A DNA stretch of 45,781 nucleotides from Pedobacter ureilyticus. Its GTDB lineage: Bacteria; Bacteroidota; Bacteroidia; Sphingobacteriales; Sphingobacteriaceae. The stretch lies in the NCBI RefSeq assembly GCF_005925345.1, contig NZ_SSHJ01000028.1, positions 1-45,781 of the forward strand. The letters are read 5' to 3'. How positions within the stretch are numbered: position 1 is the stretch's first letter; each line of letters opens with the position of its first letter. This document shows, in pieces, positions 17,337-25,774 of the stretch. Both the position numbers and the translations under genes were made by a program. The notes under the pieces are model-generated. The model saw only the letters and a program-made list of their open reading frames with translations, did no database searches and was not told where the DNA came from.

Positions 17337-18179
17337 ATGGACTACCTAAAAGTAAGTTTTTCCTTCGGCGAAATTGAAGAGTATCAGAAAGATTTGCTCA
17401 TAGCAGATTTGGCTGATATCGATTTTGAAACTTTTGAAGATACTGCCAATGGCTTCGATGCTTTTGCGCAGAAGAGTTTGTTTGAGGATGGTAAACTTCA
17501 AGCTGTTTTGGCAGAGCATCAATCATTAAATGCAGATTATAAGGTTGAAGAAGTGGTTTCCGAAAATTGGAATAAAGAGTGGGAGAGTAATTTCAGTCCG
17601 TTAATTATTAGTGATGATTGTTATGTGAGGGCTACTTTTCACGAAGCGCAACCACAATATCAATACGAAATTGTGATAGACCCTAAAATGTCGTTCGGGA
17701 CGGGTCATCATCAAACTACCACTATGATGATGCAATATATCCTAGAAACTGATTTCACTGGAACTTCTGTTTTGGATATGGGAGCTGGTACTGCAATTTT
17801 AGGGATTTTAGCAGCTAAACGAGGCGCTGAAACAGTTGTTGCTATAGATTACGATGAAGTTTGTTACGAAAGCGCTATCGAAAATGCTAAATTGAACGGT
17901 ATCGATAATTTGGTTTCATTGCATGGCAGTAAAGAGGCCATTCCACAACAAATTTTTGATGTCATTTTAGCCAATATCAATAGGAATATCCTTTTAGATC
18001 AAATTGAAACTTATGTTTCTGTGCTTAAAGAGGGTGGTTTGATTTTTTTCAGTGGTTTTTACGAAACTCCAGATTTAGATATCATCAAATCACATTGCGA
18101 GCAGTTTGGTTTAGCTTATCAAGATCATAAAAAAATAGATAATTGGGTTTCGGCGAAATTCATAAAAAAAGAAAATTAG
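17337..18179 (+). CDS. prmA: Ribosomal protein L11 methyltransferase
   Basis: 280 aa. It methylates lysine and N-terminal amino groups of ribosomal protein L11 using S-adenosylmethionine. The PrmA-specific stretch MSFGTGHHQTTTMMM is followed by motif I VLDMGAGTAILGILAAKRG and the catalytic-region VILANINRNILLD. The N-terminal L11-recognition domain (residues 1-55) is shorter than in E. coli but the family length (270-295) fits. ATG start immediately after an inverted-repeat spacer. Stop is followed at 31 nt by mpl. Confidence 0.95.
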   Translation: MDYLKVSFSFGEIEEYQKDLLIADLADIDFETFEDTANGFDAFAQKSLFEDGKLQAVLAEHQSLNADYKVEEVVSENWNKEWESNFSPLIISDDCYVRATFHEAQPQYQYEIVIDPKMSFGTGHHQTTTMMMQYILETDFTGTSVLDMGAGTAILGILAAKRGAETVVAIDYDEVCYESAIENAKLNGIDNLVSLHGSKEAIPQQIFDVILANINRNILLDQIETYVSVLKEGGLIFFSGFYETPDLDIIKSHCEQFGLAYQDHKKIDNWVSAKFIKKEN

Positions 18180-18209
18180 CTAATTAGCTAATTGGATAAT
18201 TTGCTAATT

Positions 18210-19565
18210 ATGAAAATTCATTTAATAGCCATAGGTGGTGCAGCAATGCACAATTTAGCTATCGCTTTGCACAAAAAAGGCTTTATAGTTACAGGTTCTG
18301 ATGATGTAGTTTATGAACCTTCGAAAAGCAGATTGGAAATACATGGTTTATTGCCAGCCGAAATGGGATGGGATGAAAGCCGTATCACTCCCGATATTGA
18401 TGCTATTATTTTAGGAATGCACGCTCGGGTAGACAACCCTGAACTGCTAAAAGCACAACAGTTAGGGTTGAAAATTTATTCATACCCAGCTTATATTTAC
18501 GAACAGTCGAAAGATAAAATTAGAGTAGTTGTTGGTGGTAGCCATGGCAAAACAACCATCACTTCAATGATTTTACACGTATTGAATTACCATCAAAAAG
18601 AGTTCGACTATTTAGTTGGTGCTCAGTTGGCAGGTTTTGATACGATGGTAAAAATTACCGACTCTGCGCCAATTATGATAATAGAGGGAGATGAATATCT
18701 CGCATCTCCGATTGATAGAAGGCCGAAATTCCATCTGTACCATGCCAATATTGCTGTAATTAGCGGCATTGCTTGGGACCATATCAATGTGTTTCCAACG
18801 TTTGCCGATTATGTGGAGCAGTTTTCGAAATTCATAGATACCATTACTCCAAACGGAAAGTTGATTTACTGTGAACTAGATAAGGAGCTGAAGAAAACCG
18901 TAGAGCAGTCCAGAGCCGACGTGGTAAAAATCCCTTATGCCATTCCAAGTCATGAAATAAAAAATGGAATTACCTACTTGTTGCCTCAGCATACCAAATT
19001 AAGTGTATTTGGAGACCATAACCTAATGAACTTAAACGCGGCTAAGCAAGTTTGTGCACAGTTAGGAATTGAGGAAGATGGTTTCAATGCCGCAATTAGT
19101 TCTTTTGCTGGTGCCGCGAAACGTTTGGAACTAATTAGTGCGGTAGATCAAACCAATGTTTATAAAGATTTTGCACACTCGCCATCTAAGCTAAAAGCAA
19201 CTATACATGCGGTAAAATCGCAATTTTCGGATAGAAAGTTAGTGGCTTTTATGGAGCTACATACCTTTAGTAGTTTAAATAAGGAGTTTTTAAAGGAATA
19301 TAAGGGTGCTATGAGCGATGCTGATTTGGCTATTGTTTATATAGATGCTAAAACTTTTGAGCAAAAGAAAATGCAACCACTAAATGAGCAAGATATTAAA
19401 CAAGCCTTTGAAGATGATAACTTGTTGTATTTCGATAATGCAGAAAAGTTAGTAGCTTACTTGAAGAGTTTGGATTATCAAAGTACTAACCTATTGATGA
19501 TGAGTTCGGGCACGTATGCTGGTTTAGATCTGCTGAAGCTGGCTAGTGAGTTAAAAACAAAATGA
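18210..19565 (+). CDS. mpl: UDP-N-acetylmuramate:L-alanyl-gamma-D-glutamyl-meso-DAP ligase
   Basis: 451 aa from the ATG at 18210, starting MKIHLIAIGGAAMHNLAIAL. A Mur ligase family enzyme that joins the recovered tripeptide to UDP-MurNAc for cell-wall recycling. The ATP loop is VVGGSHGKTTITSMI (about 110-124). Central MurD-like DNA motifs include IIEGDEYLASPIDRRPKF, and the C-terminal domain has VYKDFAHSPSKLKATIHAV. The Mpl group (not MurC) is indicated by GMHARVDNPEL and by YLASPIDRRPKFHLY. An in-frame TTG six codons upstream lies in the TTAGCTAATT-rich spacer (18179-18209) and is rejected. Confidence 0.94.
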   Translation: MKIHLIAIGGAAMHNLAIALHKKGFIVTGSDDVVYEPSKSRLEIHGLLPAEMGWDESRITPDIDAIILGMHARVDNPELLKAQQLGLKIYSYPAYIYEQSKDKIRVVVGGSHGKTTITSMILHVLNYHQKEFDYLVGAQLAGFDTMVKITDSAPIMIIEGDEYLASPIDRRPKFHLYHANIAVISGIAWDHINVFPTFADYVEQFSKFIDTITPNGKLIYCELDKELKKTVEQSRADVVKIPYAIPSHEIKNGITYLLPQHTKLSVFGDHNLMNLNAAKQVCAQLGIEEDGFNAAISSFAGAAKRLELISAVDQTNVYKDFAHSPSKLKATIHAVKSQFSDRKLVAFMELHTFSSLNKEFLKEYKGAMSDADLAIVYIDAKTFEQKKMQPLNEQDIKQAFEDDNLLYFDNAEKLVAYLKSLDYQSTNLLMMSSGTYAGLDLLKLASELKTK

Positions 19566-19572
19566 TTGCATT

Positions 19573-19920
19573 TTGACCAATGAAAAGTTCATATCGGTAA
19601 TAGGTGCAAACATTAAGCAATTACGTTTGGCCCAAGCTAAAGGGCAAACTGAAGTAGCTAATGCGTTAAAAATTTCTGTGGCAGCCTTGTCTAAAATAGA
19701 AAATGGGCAAACCGATATCAATATTTCTCGATTAGCGCAAATTGCTAAATATTTTGAAGTGTCCGTTTCTTCTATTATTTCCAATGAAGTAACTACGTCA
19801 GTTTCTCAAAACGTTGTAGAAGAAATAACCGAATTAAAACAGCAATTGCTAGACAAAGATGTAGAGGTAATGAAACTGCAGAAAAAAGTAATTGATTTGT
19901 ACGACAAGTTGGGTTTGTAG
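19573..19920 (+). CDS. XRE-family transcriptional regulator with coiled-coil tail
   Basis: 115 aa if it starts at TTG 19573; no in-frame ATG precedes the helix-turn-helix, and an upstream stop lies at 19552-19554, so the start must be TTG (or ATT 19570). Residues about 9-62 are a Cro/C1-type helix-turn-helix (IGANIKQLRLAQAKGQTEVA, ISVAALSKIENGQTDINISR, LAQIAKYFEVSVSSIIS). Residues 78-115 form a leucine-rich coiled coil (ITELKQQLLDKDVEVMKLQK) that likely dimerises. It starts 7 nt after the mpl stop, so it may be co-transcribed with it. Target genes unknown. Domain call secure; start uncertain. Confidence 0.85.
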   Translation: MTNEKFISVIGANIKQLRLAQAKGQTEVANALKISVAALSKIENGQTDINISRLAQIAKYFEVSVSSIISNEVTTSVSQNVVEEITELKQQLLDKDVEVMKLQKKVIDLYDKLGL

Positions 19921-20009
19921 CATCCTTACTTGGTCGTCCTTTCGACCGCAGGGAGAATTGAAAATCAACAAAGTTAAATCTAACAATTAGGCCTATACGT
20001 TAATACTGC

Positions 20010-20095
20010 CGTCATTGCGAGATACGAAGCAATTTTACTACAGTAGATAAGTACGGAAATATCGCTTTAAGATTGCTTCGTACCTCGCAATGACG
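20010..20095. repeat. Inverted repeat after XRE regulator
   Basis: Left arm 20010-20033 and right arm 20072-20095 match at 23 of 24 positions as reverse complements. Each arm combines GTCATTGCGAG with ACGAAGCAAT. The ~38-bp interior is unremarkable. This is the GTCATTGCGAG..ACGAAGCAAT family of dispersed intergenic repeats and lies between convergent genes. Confidence 0.8.
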
Positions 20096-20115
20096 AGACG
20101 GGCTAAAAAGCGCCT

Positions 20116-21234
20116 CTAAAACGTCTTCCTCATTGTCAAATGTTTCTTGCCAAACTTAGCGCCCGTTGCTTCGTGTATGGCCAACATTTTTTCATTAAAA
20201 TCGCCTACCCAAGAAAGCTCTAATTCAGTATATTGGTTTTTAGGTAAAACGTGTTCTCCCAGTTTAATGAATAGTGCAGATTCCAAGCCATGTTTTTGGA
20301 AAGCTTGTTTGGTGCCCATTACAATAGCCCTCATGCGTTTTACACCAGCCCAACGCCTATAAGCAAATTTCAATTTTTGTAGTAAACCAAGTTTGCCATT
20401 AAAATCTTTAATCATCTGGTTAGCATCTGGAATAAGAACAATGAAAGACGCGGGTTCTCCGTTCACGTAAGCAAACCAAATCAGTTTTTCGTCCATAATT
20501 ACTTCCATCTGTTTAAAACTCTCTTGTAAAGTCTCTTTCTTGATGGGAACAAAATTTTCGAAATCTTGCCAGCCATCGTTATAGATCTCCATCAAGTCGT
20601 TGATGTATTTCTCTGCGTTCTTTTTTTGGAAATACTCAAAGGTGTAACCTGGCTTGGCGGCAACCCAATTAGCAATTTTTGTAAAACGGGCAGGAAATGG
20701 AATAGTTAAATCTATGATGTTGGTCAATTGCTCGTAAGCGGTTTCAAAACCGTAATTGCTAAATAGCTGATGGTAATATGGTAAATGGTAATTCATGCCG
20801 TAAGAAGCAGGTATAAAACCCTCTACAAGCAGTCCCCAAAAACTGTCATTTTCACCAAAATTAATTGGCCCTTCCATTGCTTTCATTCCTTTTTCTAACA
20901 ACCAAGCTTTAGCGGTATCGAATAAGAAATTAGCCGCGGTTTGGTCATTTGTACATTCAAAAAAACCAACACCGCCGGTAGGAACCTCGTATCCGTACGC
21001 TTTTTTCTCATTCACAAAAGCGGCAATTCTGCCAATAACTTTATCTTGGCCGTCAACTAAAATCCATCTAATGCAGTCTCCATGCTTAAAGTAAGGATTT
21101 TGATTAGCGTCAAATATTTTTTCTACATCTTGGTCTAACGGTCTGATATATACTTTATCATTGCTGTAAAGTTTATCTACTAGGTTAAGAAACTGCTGTT
21201 GGGTATTTTTATCGTTAACTACTATTGCTTTCAT
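20116..21234 (-). CDS. GNAT-fold N-acetyltransferase-like protein
   Basis: 372 aa, no signal peptide. The N-terminal third (DKVYIRPLDQDVEK, GDCIRWILVDGQDKVIGRIAAF, ATYFECTN-type region GGVGFFECTNDQTAA) and the C-terminal segment (GEPASFIVLIPDANQM) look like duplicated GNAT-type acyltransferase folds as in the YghO-like family. No sharply defined Q/R-x-x-G-x-G/A acetyl-CoA loop can be pointed to, so activity is unproven. The substrate is unknown. ATG start at 21234. It lies downstream of a small acidic gene on the same strand, with a terminator between them. Confidence 0.75.
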   Translation of the reverse strand: MKAIVVNDKNTQQQFLNLVDKLYSNDKVYIRPLDQDVEKIFDANQNPYFKHGDCIRWILVDGQDKVIGRIAAFVNEKKAYGYEVPTGGVGFFECTNDQTAANFLFDTAKAWLLEKGMKAMEGPINFGENDSFWGLLVEGFIPASYGMNYHLPYYHQLFSNYGFETAYEQLTNIIDLTIPFPARFTKIANWVAAKPGYTFEYFQKKNAEKYINDLMEIYNDGWQDFENFVPIKKETLQESFKQMEVIMDEKLIWFAYVNGEPASFIVLIPDANQMIKDFNGKLGLLQKLKFAYRRWAGVKRMRAIVMGTKQAFQKHGLESALFIKLGEHVLPKNQYTELELSWVGDFNEKMLAIHEATGAKFGKKHLTMRKTF

Positions 21235-21261
21235 GCGTTTTCTGGTAAGGGGCTAAAATAA

Positions 21262-21290
21262 CAAAAAGCCCCAAAATATGGAGCTTTTTG
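21262..21290 (-). terminator. Terminator downstream of acidic small gene
   Basis: CAAAAAGCCCC (21262-21272) pairs with GGAGCTTTTTG (21280-21290), 11 bp with one G-U, 7-nt loop. It separates the small acidic gene from the GNAT-like gene on the minus strand. Confidence 0.65.
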
Positions 21291-21314
21291 CCGTGGTAAT
21301 CTATGGTTTACTAC

Positions 21315-21509
21315 CTAGTAGTCATCGTCATCATCGTCATCAAAACTATCGAAAGTGTCCAAGTCGTCAAGAGGCATATCTAAATCATCCTCATCCTCAT
21401 CAACAATTTTCTCATCTTGGATGTCATCTAATTCTTCATCCGATTCTTCTTTCTTAGAATTTGGTTTGCCAGCTGGCTTGTTCTGAATTGGTTTTTTTGG
21501 CGTTTTCAT
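21315..21509 (-). CDS. Small, extremely acidic protein with basic N-terminus
   Basis: 64 aa. Residues 1-20 are Lys/Pro/Asn-rich (KTPKKPIQNKPAGKPNSKK) and residues 21-64 are dominated by Asp and Glu, ending in seven consecutive Asp and a Tyr. No hydrophobic core is visible, so it is probably intrinsically disordered. ATG start, own terminator. Highly charged tails of this sort can mimic nucleic acid or bind basic partners such as ribosomal or histone-like proteins, but I have no evidence for a partner. Low complexity makes a chance frame conceivable. The strong ATG and terminator favour a real gene. Confidence 0.6.
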   Translation of the reverse strand: MKTPKKPIQNKPAGKPNSKKEESDEELDDIQDEKIVDEDEDDLDMPLDDLDTFDSFDDDDDDDY

Positions 21510-21935
21510 TACACAAAAAATAGTTAATAGTTCGAAAGTTAAATGCTCTAATTAAAGTTACAAAAATCTTTTCTAAAATAGAAGATAGCAACGTTTGTTT
21601 TGTCTTTTTACGAGTTCAAAAATAGAATAAAAACAACTTTTCGGAAAATTTTTTATACTTTTTTTATCAGTACTGAAAGTCAATGAAATACGTTTTGTTG
21701 TTAACTAAAAAAGCGTCCTAATTATGAAAAATCGGGACGCTTTTAACACACAAATGAAACCTGAATTGAGATATAATTTTAGGTTAGGTTAAAAAATATC
21801 TTTGTCAATCCTATATGAACGTTCTCAGAACAAACAATTAATGTTTGCTTAATTTCTTATAACAAGTTTAATACAAAAAATACGAAAAAGTGAGGCTACT
21901 TAGTGAGTGGTAGTAATATTTGAGTAAACGGTATT
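21510..21935. other. Non-coding spacer upstream of acidic gene
   Basis: 426 bp with no plausible coding frame. The one defined structure is the hairpin at 21709-21744, the likely terminator of the LytS/LytT operon. The rest is AT-rich. The stretch from 21510 to about 21600 presumably holds the promoter of the acidic gene; no full consensus is seen. Confidence 0.45.
21709..21744 (-). terminator. Terminator of LytT-LytS operon
   Basis: AAAAGCGTCC (21709-21718) pairs with GGACGCTTTT (21735-21744), 10 bp perfect. The A-run at 21707-21712 gives a U-tail on the minus-strand transcript, about 190 nt after the sensor kinase stop. Confidence 0.65.
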
Positions 21936-24866
21936 TTAGTTGCGCAATGGTATAGAAATAGAGACAATAGTACCTGTTTTCCCGTTCTGTTTTATGTTCA
22001 CCTGTATTGCTTTTGCTTCAATTTTGTTCAATAGATTAATTCTCTCGTTGGTTAGGGCCATACCTTTGCTTTGGTGCCCTTCTTTTTTAGCTGCCAAAGA
22101 ATTGTCAATTCCAATACCGTCATCAGCAATGCTAATTAACAAAGTGTCGTCATTAACTTCATTTATGTTTATCACTACTGTTCCGCCTTCCTCTTTTGGC
22201 ATAATTCCATGCCAAATTGCATTTTCTATATAAGGCTGCAATAACATCGATGGTATAAAGGTGTCCACTTTATCTATTTCTCCATCTACATTAATTTCAT
22301 ATTGGAATTTCTCACCAAACCTATTCTTTTCTAAACTTAAATATAGGTTAAGGTAGTTCACTTCTTCTTCTAGGGAGATATAGCTTTGCGTACAAATTTC
22401 TAGGTTTTTTCTGATTAAGCGGGCAAAGCCTGTAAGCACTTTGTTGGCCGAAGCAGTATTTTTTGTGTTGATGTAGTGTTGGATAGAATTCATCACATTA
22501 AATACAAAATGCGGGTTCATCATGGCCTGCAAAGCTTGCTGCTCTAACATTAAAATCTTGTTCTTTAACAGTAGCTGTTCTTGTTCTTTGTTTTTTTGTT
22601 GTTTGGTTATGCTAACGCCTATCACATAAATAAGATAGCCACTTAGCATTGCCATAGCACAGATAAACCACCAGCTTTGATAGAATTTTCTTTCTAGTGT
22701 AAGCTTAATTTTTGTGGCCTTGCTCCAATTGCTATTTTGACTTTTAGCGCTAATTTCAAAAATGTAAGTGCCCGGTTCTAGCGAAGAAAGTTCTATTCTT
22801 CTGTTTCTAGTTTCTATCCAAGGTGCCTTTTCTTTAAGCCTATACCGGTAGGTAATGTTTCTGTTTTTAAAATCTACCGCACTAAAATTAATGATTAGGT
22901 TTTGTTCGTTAGGTTTTAAGATAAAACTGTTGCGGGTTAAATCGAGCAGTTTTTTATTGTTCAGTATTGATGTAATATAAATTTTTGGCGCCACCGTATT
23001 TTGTAACGAATGGTTATAGGCAAAGTAGATTAATCCATTATTTGTTGCAAAATATGCGGTGTCTTTATCTATATATAAGTCATTTAGATCGTCAGAGAGT
23101 AAGCCATTAACGTCGTCAAAAGCACTAATATTTACTTTGTTATTGTTAATGGAAATTCTATTAATTCCTGTAGTGCTAATAGCCCATAAGTAGTTGTTTC
23201 TTACAAATAGTTTGTTAACGATGTTATTGGCAAGTCCCTTTTGGCGATTAATAATGTGGTTAATTTTTCCATTCTTGAAAATAATTATGCCATAGCCGTC
23301 GGTTGCCATAGCAATGCTGCCATCTGTCATTTGGCGCATATCATTTATTCTTTTCGCTAAAAGCGGATATTTTTCGTAGTGTTTATTAAGTTTATTGTAA
23401 TTAAATTCTGATAAGCCATTGATGTTAGAAAACCAAAGATTTTGCTGCTTGTCGTAAAAAACGCAATAGGAGCGATCCTTAAAAAAATCTTGATCTTCTT
23501 TGTACTTAAATGATGAAAATTGAAGTTCTTCGCGGTCATTGATAATCACCACGCCCGAAGACATCGACAAAGTTAGCTTGGAGGTGCTGTCTATGGTGAA
23601 ATTTTTAACTACAAACATCAAATTGTTAACTTCTCTAAGAAATTTGAAGTTTGAATTGGAAGGGTAACTACTGCTTACAGCCCCCAAACCATAATCAGAA
23701 GCGAAAAAAATGCGATTGCTCTTCTTGTCTAACACCAACTGTTTAATGCTGTTGTATTTCGAGGTATCAGGTAACCGAATTTGGTTTTTCTTTTTTGTTT
23801 TTAAATCTAAGATATTGATAATGCCATTATTGCTTCCTAGCCAAAGCCTATTTTTTTTGTCTTTAATAATGCTTTTAGTAACAGGGTTGTTTAAGCCATC
23901 TGCTATGCCAAATGTGTGCAGTTGGTCTTTTGGTTTAGGCAGTTTATAAATACCATTGCTGGTTGTAAACCACAGGTTTCCTTGATCATCTCTAGTCGCT
24001 TGATTTACAATAACTCCCTTTAGAAAGGTTTTTTCTTCGCTTCCGTTAAGGCTAATGCCCTTTACACCATTGCTTGTACAAACCCATATTTTCTTTTCTC
24101 CTAGTAAGATATAACCCAAATCACTGTTAAGTAACTGTTGGCTTAATGGGGTAGTTTGTGTAATGGTGCCATCTCTAGCTTCGTTAAGCCCTGTTTTATT
24201 TAAAAAAAATATACTTCCGTTTTTTTGATGTATGGTTTTGTAAGAGGTAGGATAGATCTTAGTTGTAGATGGAACAAAACTTCCATGCTTAAAAATGTAA
24301 TTTGAGGTGCTGGTAATTGCTCTTATATTTTGATGCTTATCTTCAAAAAGAAATGCATTTTGGTACTTGTGTTTTGCATTTGTAGAAATAAATTTTGAGG
24401 TTTTATGTCCATTCCAAACACCAATTACATTGTTGTTGGTGCCAAACCACAAATTTCCTTTATTATCTTCTAGAAAAGATACTACTACTCCGTTAAAACT
24501 TAAATCTTTTAAATTTTGGTCTGTTTGTTCATTATGTATTTTTCCATTAAAGAAATAACTCAATTGACCGTTTAATGCCATAAACCAAATTCTTCCCTTG
24601 CTATCTTCCCTAAGCTGTAAAATTTGGTTGTCGGGCAAGCCGTCATCTACCGAGAAATTTTCAAAGATAGAACCATTAAACCTACTTACTCCAGCATCGG
24701 TAGCAATCCAAATAAAACCTTTTTGATCTTGGAGTGTAAAAAAGCAGTTGTTGCTTGGTAAACCATCTTTGGTGGTGTATTGCGGAAGGTAAACGGTTTG
24801 GGCATAAATTTGCTTTTGGCATATAACCAATAAGCAAATTAGCGCTATTTTAAGTAGGTTATTTTT
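21936..24866 (-). CDS. Beta-propeller sensor histidine kinase (LytS-type)
   Basis: 977 aa counted from GTG 24869. A signal peptide (KIALICLLVICQKQIYA) precedes a periplasmic sensor with repeated Reg_prop propeller blades (GLPSNNCFFTLQDQKGFIWI, GLPDNQILQLREDSKGRIWF, FLEDNKGNLWFGTN), then a Y_Y_Y domain at about 650-725 (YRYRLKEKAPWIETRNRRIE). One membrane helix is at about 732-755 and a short coiled coil leads to the cytoplasmic His_kinase domain, whose phosphoacceptor is in MMNPHFVFNVMNSIQHY (near 787). HATPase boxes are ENAIWHGIMP and ADDGIGI. No DNA-binding domain, unlike hybrid HTCS proteins, so it acts through the adjacent LytTR regulator. The start is GTG at 24867-24869, overlapping the regulator's end by 11 bp. 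Ligand unknown, perhaps a glycan. Confidence 0.9.
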   Translation of the reverse strand, partial: KNNLLKIALICLLVICQKQIYAQTVYLPQYTTKDGLPSNNCFFTLQDQKGFIWIATDAGVSRFNGSIFENFSVDDGLPDNQILQLREDSKGRIWFMALNGQLSYFFNGKIHNEQTDQNLKDLSFNGVVVSFLEDNKGNLWFGTNNNVIGVWNGHKTSKFISTNAKHKYQNAFLFEDKHQNIRAITSTSNYIFKHGSFVPSTTKIYPTSYKTIHQKNGSIFFLNKTGLNEARDGTITQTTPLSQQLLNSDLGYILLGEKKIWVCTSNGVKGISLNGSEEKTFLKGVIVNQATRDDQGNLWFTTSNGIYKLPKPKDQLHTFGIADGLNNPVTKSIIKDKKNRLWLGSNNGIINILDLKTKKKNQIRLPDTSKYNSIKQLVLDKKSNRIFFASDYGLGAVSSSYPSNSNFKFLREVNNLMFVVKNFTIDSTSKLTLSMSSGVVIINDREELQFSSFKYKEDQDFFKDRSYCVFYDKQQNLWFSNINGLSEFNYNKLNKHYEKYPLLAKRINDMRQMTDGSIAMATDGYGIIIFKNGKINHIINRQKGLANNIVNKLFVRNNYLWAISTTGINRISINNNKVNISAFDDVNGLLSDDLNDLYIDKDTAYFATNNGLIYFAYNHSLQNTVAPKIYITSILNNKKLLDLTRNSFILKPNEQNLIINFSAVDFKNRNITYRYRLKEKAPWIETRNRRIELSSLEPGTYIFEISAKSQNSNWSKATKIKLTLERKFYQSWWFICAMAMLSGYLIYVIGVSITKQQKNKEQEQLLLKNKILMLEQQALQAMMNPHFVFNVMNSIQHYINTKNTASANKVLTGFARLIRKNLEICTQSYISLEEEVNYLNLYLSLEKNRFGEKFQYEINVDGEIDKVDTFIPSMLLQPYIENAIWHGIMPKEEGGTVVININEVNDDTLLISIADDGIGIDNSLAAKKEGHQSKGMALTNERINLLNKIEAKAIQVNIKQNGKTGTIVSISIPLRN

Positions 24867-25641
24867 CACCTTGTAGTAGTCCGTAGTTTTTTATTTTCTC
24901 AAAAAAATCGCTTGCTCTCCGCCTAGAAACTACAATGTTTTCGCCGTTGGTTAAAGCTAGTACCAAACCGTTTTTATTGTTGTATTCTTTTACATACTTT
25001 AAATTAACAATGCTCGATTTGTGTATTCTCATAAAGCGTTCTTCCGGTAAAATTTCTTCGTAGTCTTTTAAAACTTTAGAAACTGTAATTTTCTCGGCCG
25101 TTAGCAAATGAAAAATAGAATAATTACTGTCTGCTTCAATATGTATAATCTCATCAATATCTACCAACCGGTAGCCTTGTCCGCTGGGTAATGTTAACCT
25201 ATTTATGCCTTTGTTTTCTTTTAAATCGGTTTCAAGATTTTTTAAGCTGTTGTTGCTGCTTAGCGCATTATTTAGTGATTGATATTTTGCTGCTTTTTCT
25301 ACAGCTGTAACCAATTCGTCTATATCAATAGGTTTTAAAAGATAATCTAGCGCATTTGCTTTGATTGCTTTTAGCGCATACTGATCATAAGCTGTAGTAA
25401 AAATTACCGTAGCATTTGCTTCTTGCGCTTGCGGTATTAACGAAAACCCGTTTTCTCCAGGCATGGCAATATCCAGGAAAATTAAATCAATATCATGGAT
25501 TTGTAGCAGGTTTCGGGCCTCGTTTACAGATTTTGCAATGCCACAAATGTTAATGTTTGGACAGTTTTCCTGCAGCAAAAAATACAACGAAGAGCGTGCA
25601 AATTCTTCGTCGTCAACAATAATTGTATTTAGTACCGCCAT
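24859..25641 (-). CDS. LytTR-family response regulator
   Basis: 260 aa. Receiver domain 1-120: acidic pair in IIVDDEEFARSS, phosphoacceptor Asp in DLIFLDIAMPGENG (near 57), then FTTAYDQYALKAI and the LKPID lysine. LytTR DNA-binding domain about 150-255 (YRLVDIDEIIHIEADSNYSI, RIHKSSIVNLKYVKEY, VVSRRRASDFF). It is translated first, and the sensor kinase gene overlaps its last 11 bp, so the two form one signalling unit. It is divergent from two exported ferritin-like genes, which are candidate targets by position only. I could not identify LytTR direct repeats in the 133-bp gap. Confidence 0.93.
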   Translation of the reverse strand: MAVLNTIIVDDEEFARSSLYFLLQENCPNINICGIAKSVNEARNLLQIHDIDLIFLDIAMPGENGFSLIPQAQEANATVIFTTAYDQYALKAIKANALDYLLKPIDIDELVTAVEKAAKYQSLNNALSSNNSLKNLETDLKENKGINRLTLPSGQGYRLVDIDEIIHIEADSNYSIFHLLTAEKITVSKVLKDYEEILPEERFMRIHKSSIVNLKYVKEYNNKNGLVLALTNGENIVVSRRRASDFFEKIKNYGLLQGEK

Positions 25642-25774
25642 GTTTTAGTAAGGGTCAATTTATCAAAAAATAGGGGCAATGTAAAATATTTTTACTTTTC
25701 ATAAAACCAAAATTTTATAGTTCTCGTAAGTGCCATTAAACAACCTTTTAATCACAACCCTTAAAACTTATATT

